From assembly GCF_000224145.3 (NCBI RefSeq), contig NC_020176.2:1178693-1242692 (forward strand): 64,000 bases of DNA, in the 5' to 3' direction. How positions within the stretch are numbered: position 1 is the stretch's first letter; every line of letters begins with the position of its first letter. The notes below the pieces were generated by a model, which saw only the letters and a list, made by a program, of their open reading frames with translations, ran no database searches and was not told the origin of the DNA. Origin of the DNA: Ciona intestinalis. Taxonomy: Eukaryota > Chordata > Ascidiacea > Phlebobranchia > Cionidae. Positions 59,001 to 64,000 of the stretch are shown here, one piece after another. A program made the position numbers and the translations under genes.

Positions 59001-61019
59001 CTCAACAAAACGAGCTTTATAGACTGTTACACTTCCTCCTTTTGCTGCATTAAGTTAAAATAGGATTACGGTGTTATACATCATGTTAAATGAAAATACC
59101 TCGATGATTTATAGTTGATAGTGTGCATATTCCATTTACAAGTGAAACAATAATTACAATAAACACGATAATGCATTCTCTAAATTCAATTTTCTTAAAA
59201 ATGAAAACCCTGTTTATTTAATTGATATTTACATAATAAATTTACTGAAAAAACGTAATATTAAATTCCAAGATCTAACATGCTAAAGAAAAAAGAATAG
59301 TTCATGTAAATATAAAATATATTTTCCTCACCTCTTGTGATAATCCCATCATGAATGGCAGCCATACAGATCCCAGATTCTGGTTTATAAACACCTGTTC
59401 CATACACTGGTACATTTAAATGACAATTTCTAGGACATTTTACAGTGTACACTTTGGAAGACTCCAATGCATCCCGGTGGTTACATGCACTTGTTTCTGT
59501 TGTTAGATAAAACATATAACTTAATCAATAATGTGCGTAATACATAAAACTTGACAAATCGAGCAAACCTTAAATCATTTAAATAGGAGGAAATATTTGT
59601 TAGGGTCAACTTATAATACATAAATAAAATTATCTGTGTTTGTTGCAAGTAATAATTATACTTTTAAATTTGAAGGAAATTCCTTGATAACCATCCCTTC
59701 TAGAACTTTGGATCCCATGCCTTAAAGTTCCTCTGAATCTAGTTTGTCCCATCTTTGTATAAACCGTAACTTTACCACCAGCATCTAGAATATATTGGGT
59801 TAATTATGATAAAACGTAGGGGAGACCGGGGATGGTTCGGACGTTTTTTTGAAAATTGCTAATAATTTTTTTTATATGCGTCACATGAATTTAAATGTTA
59901 GTTTGTTGTAAAGGGTGATGCTTTGCCGAAAAAGGGTAGGAGAGTCGCTTGCCAAAGCAAACTAGAAATGGATGTAAAAGGTCAAATTCCTAAGGCTCTC
60001 AAGTGTCCGATGTTGCCCCGGTACCGGGATAACATCGGACATGACCGGGGTCACCTCGGACAGTATACATTTTTTTGGTTTTATTCGACACCGTTTGTAA
60101 AAACGACAAACGAAATAATAACGAATCATCTAATATATAAATCGAATAGGCTGGCTGGTACTTTAGCGCATATTAAAACAGGAAAGGTTGATGAGAAATC
60201 TTAATCTTTAATAGTCCCCTGTCTGTACGAGTATCATCTTCAATAACTGCAAAAATAGCTTTTTTTCATTCAGTCGCTTGATNNNNNNNNNNNNNNNNNN
60301 NNNNNNNNNNNNNNNNNNNNNNNNNNNNNNNNACGTGGTGACATAAAAAAAGCAAAAACATAGCCGCCTGTTTACCTCCTGCTCAAAATCTACGTTTGCT
60401 TATTGAAGTGTTGCTTCTAAATTACCACTTCCACCGCAAAAGAATTACTTTCGGCTATCAGCAACCGAACTATACCCTTACAACCAAAAACTTAAAAAGT
60501 AGATATTTCTGTTAAACTAACTTTTTTTTATTTTAACTAATCGGTTGAACTGCGCATGCCCCCAAACATTATGCTGCTTCGTAATGGAAACAATAAGATT
60601 TGTTAATAATGATATTACAGTGCTCTATTGTGACGTCATGTACATGGTCCGAACTATCCCCGCGTCCGAAGTATCCCCGGTCTCCCCTACATTTTAATTG
60701 CAATTATATTTTCGACTTTATACTTCTACTTTAATAAACTCCTTAAATACAATATTATATTATTATGTCAAATATTTAATGTATATTAAATATGGGGACA
60801 TAATTTACCAAAATTTATTTATAGTTACTCAATAAACTCAGACATATACATGATATTCACCTGTAATTCTACCATCATGTATGGCAGCCACACATATTGA
60901 AGAGTATGCAGTATATCGCTTGTTTCCCCACAGCCTATGATAATACTTCATACAATTTGCTGGACAGTTCACATGATACTTGAAAGTTTTGATATCAAAT
61001 CCGATAGTCTTGCAAGTTA
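56086..61019 (-). CDS. Multi-LCCL-domain protein (five tandem LCCL domains), 5' end not found
   Basis: Ten minus-strand exons, all starting and ending in phase 1 except the last: 60861-61019, 59662-59784, 59332-59496, 58919-59044, 58527-58694, 58173-58292, 57674-57850, 57132-57272, 56735-56902, 56086-56222; 494 codons. Exons work in pairs. The first of each pair carries the LCCL N-half, a CPxxC motif followed by WGxxxY and SxICxAAIHDG (for example VNCPANC, LWGNKRYTAYSSICVAAIHDG). The second carries the C-half with GGxVxVY and an RHG/FKF-type end. Domains 1 and 2 fit the consensus best; domains 3-5 drift (ICPLYVHC, QCSGHC). LCCL is an extracellular disulfide-bonded module found singly or doubled in cochlin, vitrin, LGL1 and DCBLD. 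The first exon found begins mid-codon, so a start exon with a signal peptide is missing upstream of 61019. Probably secreted; ligand unknown. Confidence 0.85.
56335..56450 (+). mobile_element. SINE tail fragment in LCCL gene intron
   Basis: Blocks gtgtatgaaacagaacacctg, gttataacaactgtcg, cccgccatgcgaggata and ttttatttattcc follow the SINE order seen at 25.6 kb and 54.7 kb. Confidence 0.6.
58710..58775 (-). mobile_element. Short SINE tail remnant
   Basis: aatgaataaatgtaacttat is identical to the tail of the copy at 25.6 kb, followed by a short diverged piece. It lies just past the exon starting at 58694 on the minus strand. Confidence 0.45.
59816..60690. mobile_element. Large-TIR DNA element (family 3), about 875 bp, in LCCL intron
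   Basis: Begins gtaggggagaccggggat and ends atccccggtctcccctac, exact inverted repeats. Just inside lie ggttcggacg on the left and gtccgaac / gcgtccgaag on the right. A GC-rich centre at 60001-60065 contains gtccgatgttgccccgg and its near-inverse. The reading frame at 59923-60204 starts MPKKGRRVACQS but has no recognisable transposase motif. A 50-N gap cuts the element. Likely a non-autonomous element; superfamily uncertain. Confidence 0.8.
60283..60332. other. Assembly gap (50 N)
   Basis: Fifty undetermined bases inside the family 3 element; the true length is unknown. Confidence 0.95.
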
Positions 61020-61762
61020 CTGTAAAAAAACAAGCTTGTGAACAACTGAACCAACAAAGCAATGTTTGCTCCTTAATGTTTTATAAAATATATCACCAAA
61101 AACCATTAACATGAAAAATAATTGTAAGAAGAATAGCGATTTGTGATGCACAAACAAATGTTCATTATGTAAAGTAGAATTTTAATAATTAATTAAGGAC
61201 CTACTATTGTGATAAACTTTCTCTCCACAGCTTGTGCTAATAATAATCAATAAAACTAAGCTAATCATGATTAATTGTTAATTTTTTCTAGATTTAAGTA
61301 TGGTTAAAACAAAATAAATTTGCAATATATGAATATACTGGAATTACAGGTTTTGACTGAGCTTAGTAACATGAAGCATTCTATCGAATACTGATTAATT
61401 AAATAGTAAACACTAAACACTGTTTCGCTTCAGTTTATTGTTTTAATCAATTACATCATATCGAAAATCAGTTTATGCCTCGATTGCACATTCTGGTTAT
61501 CATATTAAGACATAGAGAAGTCAATTATATCATCACATAAAATTATCTCTTACTGCCAAACACCACTGAAGTTCATTTCTCCTTGAGTGGGTGGTGTTTA
61601 GAAGCTAAGATAACCATCATAACAGCAACAATATGTTTCTCCCTTAATCTCTTCAGGCAATTTACTGTTTAAATATGATTGATTGAAAATGTTTGCAGGA
61701 CAAGCAATTTTAGGTGTTTATAGACAACATTGTATTTGGAAGGGTGTTTCAGGGTTTTGAAC

Positions 61763-62012
61763 TACCTGGGGCAAAACTGGGACAAAACTGAGACAAAACT
61801 GGGACAAAACTGGGACAAAACTGGGACAAAACTGGGACAAAACTGGGACAAAACTGAGACAAAACTGGGACAAAACTGGGACAAAACTGGGACAAAACTG
61901 GGACAAAACTGGGACAAAACTGGGACGAAACTGGGACAAAACTGGGGAAATCTGGGACAAAACTGGGGCAAAACTGGGACAAAACTAGGACAAAACTGGG
62001 ACAAAACTTAGG
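61763..62012. repeat. 11-bp minisatellite
   Basis: About twenty-two copies of the unit GGGACAAAACT with a few single-base variants (gagacaaaact, gggacgaaact, ggggcaaaact). A second short array of gcaaaacataaag-type units follows at 62014-62065. Because 11 is not a multiple of 3 and the unit has no stop in any phase, long open frames appear on both strands by chance. Confidence 0.95.
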
Positions 62013-62327
62013 GGGCAAAACATAAAGGCAAAACATAAAGGCAAAACATAAGAGCAAAACATGAGAGAAAAACATCGTTCGGCGCCGTAGCTCGGTTTAA
62101 AAATCCACAAGACTACAATATGGGGAAAACGGGACAAAAAGTTGGAATAGTTTCATATAGTAAGCTATTCTGCAGCTAGTAGTTAACCTACAGCAATGGC
62201 CGACTGTGATACTTTCTTTGCCATGTAAACTTTATGTAGCCTATATAACGTTAAAACGATTTTATTTTTCGGTGTTTTTATCTTAAATTAAAGCCGTATT
62301 ATTCCATGCCAATTTTCCTCATGTTTA

Positions 62328-62526
62328 TATAGTAAGGGGGGAAGATGAGACACCTTTAGCACAGAATATTCAAATATCCTGATCGTGTTTTAAACAATTA
62401 TAACACTATAGTCTATGGGAGTCGTTAGGGTACGGTTTTAAAATTATTTTAGTTTTCTTTGTTTACTACTAAATGTGACGAGAAAATAGAATGATGAGGT
62501 GTCCCATCTTCCCCCACTCTACTATA
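62328..62526. mobile_element. MITE family 1 copy
   Basis: Ends tatagtaaggggggaagatg and cttcccccactctactata. Landmarks ctttagcacagaatattc, cctgatcgtgttttaaac, ggagtcgttagggtacgg and tttactactaaatgtgacg. Among the best preserved copies in the window. Confidence 0.9.
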
Positions 62527-63194
62527 TTTTAGCTTTTTTTACAAAGCTAAAACTTGCTTTGAGAGACAAAATCAAACTGTACAAAATATTTCAGACTATT
62601 TAATTATTCTACGATATTGGATTAAAAATGCAAACGCGCAATAAAACTACACAATTTTGGGAGTTTTAATGATATATGATTCGGCAAGCATTAAATAATG
62701 CTGTAGTCGTTTATTTAACACCGATTTTATTACCACAGTTATCGCACTTTGTTGGACGGTTAGAATACTGTCCAATAATACTGTAACAAAAGGTAGTCCC
62801 GTCTTCCCCCATCCTACCATATACCGACTCTGATAAACCGATCGTTAACTAATTGAAAATTATGCTGTTTTAATCATAAATATATATTATGTAAGAATCG
62901 AGATGTGGGAATAACTCTCCGACGAAAACACAAACCACTCACGTGTCCAACAGCTGATCGACGAAAACGGATCTACAACGCCACTAACGTGCCCAACAAA
63001 AAGTTGAATTCCCCCAATAATTCCACATCTATTGAAAGAGGAACGAGTTCAATCTCTTTACTGACTACAGAGTTGTTAAAATTACGTTAGCTTTATTTAC
63101 AAACGTGTGACAACATTTATAACTTGTGTTTTTCAGATAAACTAATTTTTGCTAAGGTGTTTGTTTTGTGTCCCACTGTCCCTTAACCAGAACC

Positions 63195-64000
63195 ATGGTG
63201 AAGGAGGAAAATGCCCCATCGAGCATCGAGGTTGTTATTGTTGTGGAGGCAACTTCAAACATGGTCAGTCACTGGGATTTACTTAAAAAACAATATATCT
63301 TGCCAGCTGTCAATCATTTTCACCAACAAACCAACACCAGTGATGAACTTTTTACAAGCGCCAATGGCAACCGATACGGACTGGTATTGTTTCATGCCGC
63401 TGATGTAGTACCTCAATCCTTAAGCCAATGTTTTCCTCCAACAAGGAATGTCCACACATTCATTAAGACATTGGATGCCATAAAATTTGGTGGTGGAGGT
63501 GGTGAGCAGTACAGTCATATTAATGAAGGACTGGCAACTTCTCTTCAACTTTTTAATGAGTTCTCAGGCACCCAAAGTGACCCCCAAGTAACTAAACTAT
63601 GTTTCATTGTGTCAAATACTCCGCCATACCAACTGCCATGCGTTGAAAGTTTTGAGTATGCTGGTTTGACTCTGAATCAAATTACAGACAAACTGAGTGA
63701 GAATGGGGTGAGCATTTCCGTAATATCACCAAGAAATATTGTTGAGCTGCAACAGGTATTTTTACGCGGCAACAGCAATCAACCTTCACTGATGAATTAC
63801 GCTCAAGACAGAAGACATCTCGTGCTCATTTCTGGTTTCCGACTTCCCACAGAAAGAGAGCGAGTTCCTGTAACAGAAATTGTTCCTGAAAACATAGTCA
63901 GTGTAAAAAAAGAAGACACAATGATGGAAGTATCAAGTCCTGTGGTGGACGGGTCAAGTGATCTTCAAATAAATCAACCAGAAGCTCCTGTTATACCTAA
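63195..64000 (+). CDS. MED25: Mediator subunit 25 (MED25), N-terminal part, cut by window end
   Basis: An open frame from ATG 63195 runs past the last base, about 268 codons. It matches the von Willebrand A domain of MED25: EVVIVVEATSNM (strand 1 with a changed metal site, as in other MED25), LLKKQYILPAVNHF, YGLVLFHAADVVP, IKFGGGGGEQYSHINEGL (human IKFMGGGGESCSLIAEGL), LCFIVSNTPPYQLP and ISVISPRNI, then RRHLVLISGFRLP. In vertebrates this domain anchors MED25 to the Mediator tail, while the later ACID domain, outside this window, binds activators such as VP16. The ATG is in the context aaccATGG, and a pyrimidine-rich acceptor (cactgtcccttaaccag) ends four bases before it. Confidence 0.92.
   Translation, partial: MVKEENAPSSIEVVIVVEATSNMVSHWDLLKKQYILPAVNHFHQQTNTSDELFTSANGNRYGLVLFHAADVVPQSLSQCFPPTRNVHTFIKTLDAIKFGGGGGEQYSHINEGLATSLQLFNEFSGTQSDPQVTKLCFIVSNTPPYQLPCVESFEYAGLTLNQITDKLSENGVSISVISPRNIVELQQVFLRGNSNQPSLMNYAQDRRHLVLISGFRLPTERERVPVTEIVPENIVSVKKEDTMMEVSSPVVDGSSDLQINQPEAPVIP

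Larger units (their letters stand above)
61020..63194. other. Region between the LCCL and MED25 genes
   Basis: Should contain the missing 5' exon(s) of the LCCL gene on the minus strand, but I found no convincing signal-peptide exon ending in phase 1. It holds the 11-bp minisatellite, a full family 1 MITE (62328-62526) and a second MITE end at 62790-62822. The 61-codon frame at 62905 is not supported by any motif. Confidence 0.5.

Noticed and set aside
61718-62075. Long frames on both strands at the minisatellite
   Set aside because: An 11-bp unit without stops is open in all frames. There is no start context, domain or splice signal.
1-64000. tRNA, rRNA and other structural RNA genes
   Set aside because: Apart from the tRNA-like SINE head at 54.54 kb I saw no intact cloverleaf or known RNA motif by eye. 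A covariance-model scan would be needed to exclude small RNAs.
1-64000. LTR retroelements or other virus-like elements
   Set aside because: I saw no long direct terminal repeats or polymerase-like frames; the mobile DNA here is short DNA-transposon and SINE sequence.

Overview
The window looks like a chordate invertebrate nuclear genome, most likely a tunicate of the Ciona type. It is AT-rich, with small intron-split genes on both strands, and many of the proteins have clear vertebrate orthologues (cytospin, SLC13, LRRC42, SPMIP10/TEX43, DMC1, DPCD, MED25). It carries hundreds of bases of short inverted-repeat elements and tRNA-headed SINE copies. The species call is inference. Three runs of N mark assembly gaps.

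Layout. 1-2.8 kb is non-coding, with a degenerate direct duplication. 2.8-26.1 kb (+) is one 18-exon cytospin/SPECC1L-type gene: a coiled-coil body and a C-terminal calponin-homology domain. All exon phases join cleanly to about 1059 codons, and there is a plausible alternative first exon at 5.92 kb. 28.2-34.6 kb (-) is an 11-exon SLC13 Na+/anion symporter of about 598 aa, whose introns are full of mobile elements. 35.4-36.3 kb holds two hAT-type MITEs side by side. 36.6-37.6 kb (+) is an intronless LRRC42 orthologue. 39.2-41.1 kb (-) is an unrecognised 143-aa gene, divergent from the sperm microtubule inner protein gene SPMIP10/TEX43 (41.9-43.1 kb, +). 44.7-47.6 kb (+) is a single-pass leucine-rich-repeat membrane protein with one apparent frameshift. 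48.7-49.75 kb (+) is the meiotic recombinase DMC1 (interrupted by an N gap), followed closely by DPCD (50.0-51.7 kb, +).

52.6-55.6 kb is the most unusual region: an inverted duplication carrying two divergent genes for a small secreted tryptophan-rich peptide. One copy has six DGWWKNAE units and the other has one. 56.1-61.0 kb (-) is a protein of five tandem LCCL domains built from ten phase-1 exons, with its 5' end not found. 61.8-62.0 kb is an 11-bp minisatellite. 63.2-64 kb (+) is the start of MED25, cut by the window end.

Themes. Several neighbours (SPMIP10, DMC1, DPCD, perhaps the 143-aa gene) point to sperm, cilium or meiosis functions. The non-coding space is dominated by three short DNA-transposon families (one with TA-type ends, one hAT type with perfect 8-bp target duplications, one large-TIR element at 59.8-60.7 kb) and one SINE. 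Two short introns consist mostly of one MITE copy. Several + strand genes have a strong splice acceptor just before the ATG with no obvious upstream exon, which fits spliced-leader trans-splicing known in Ciona.
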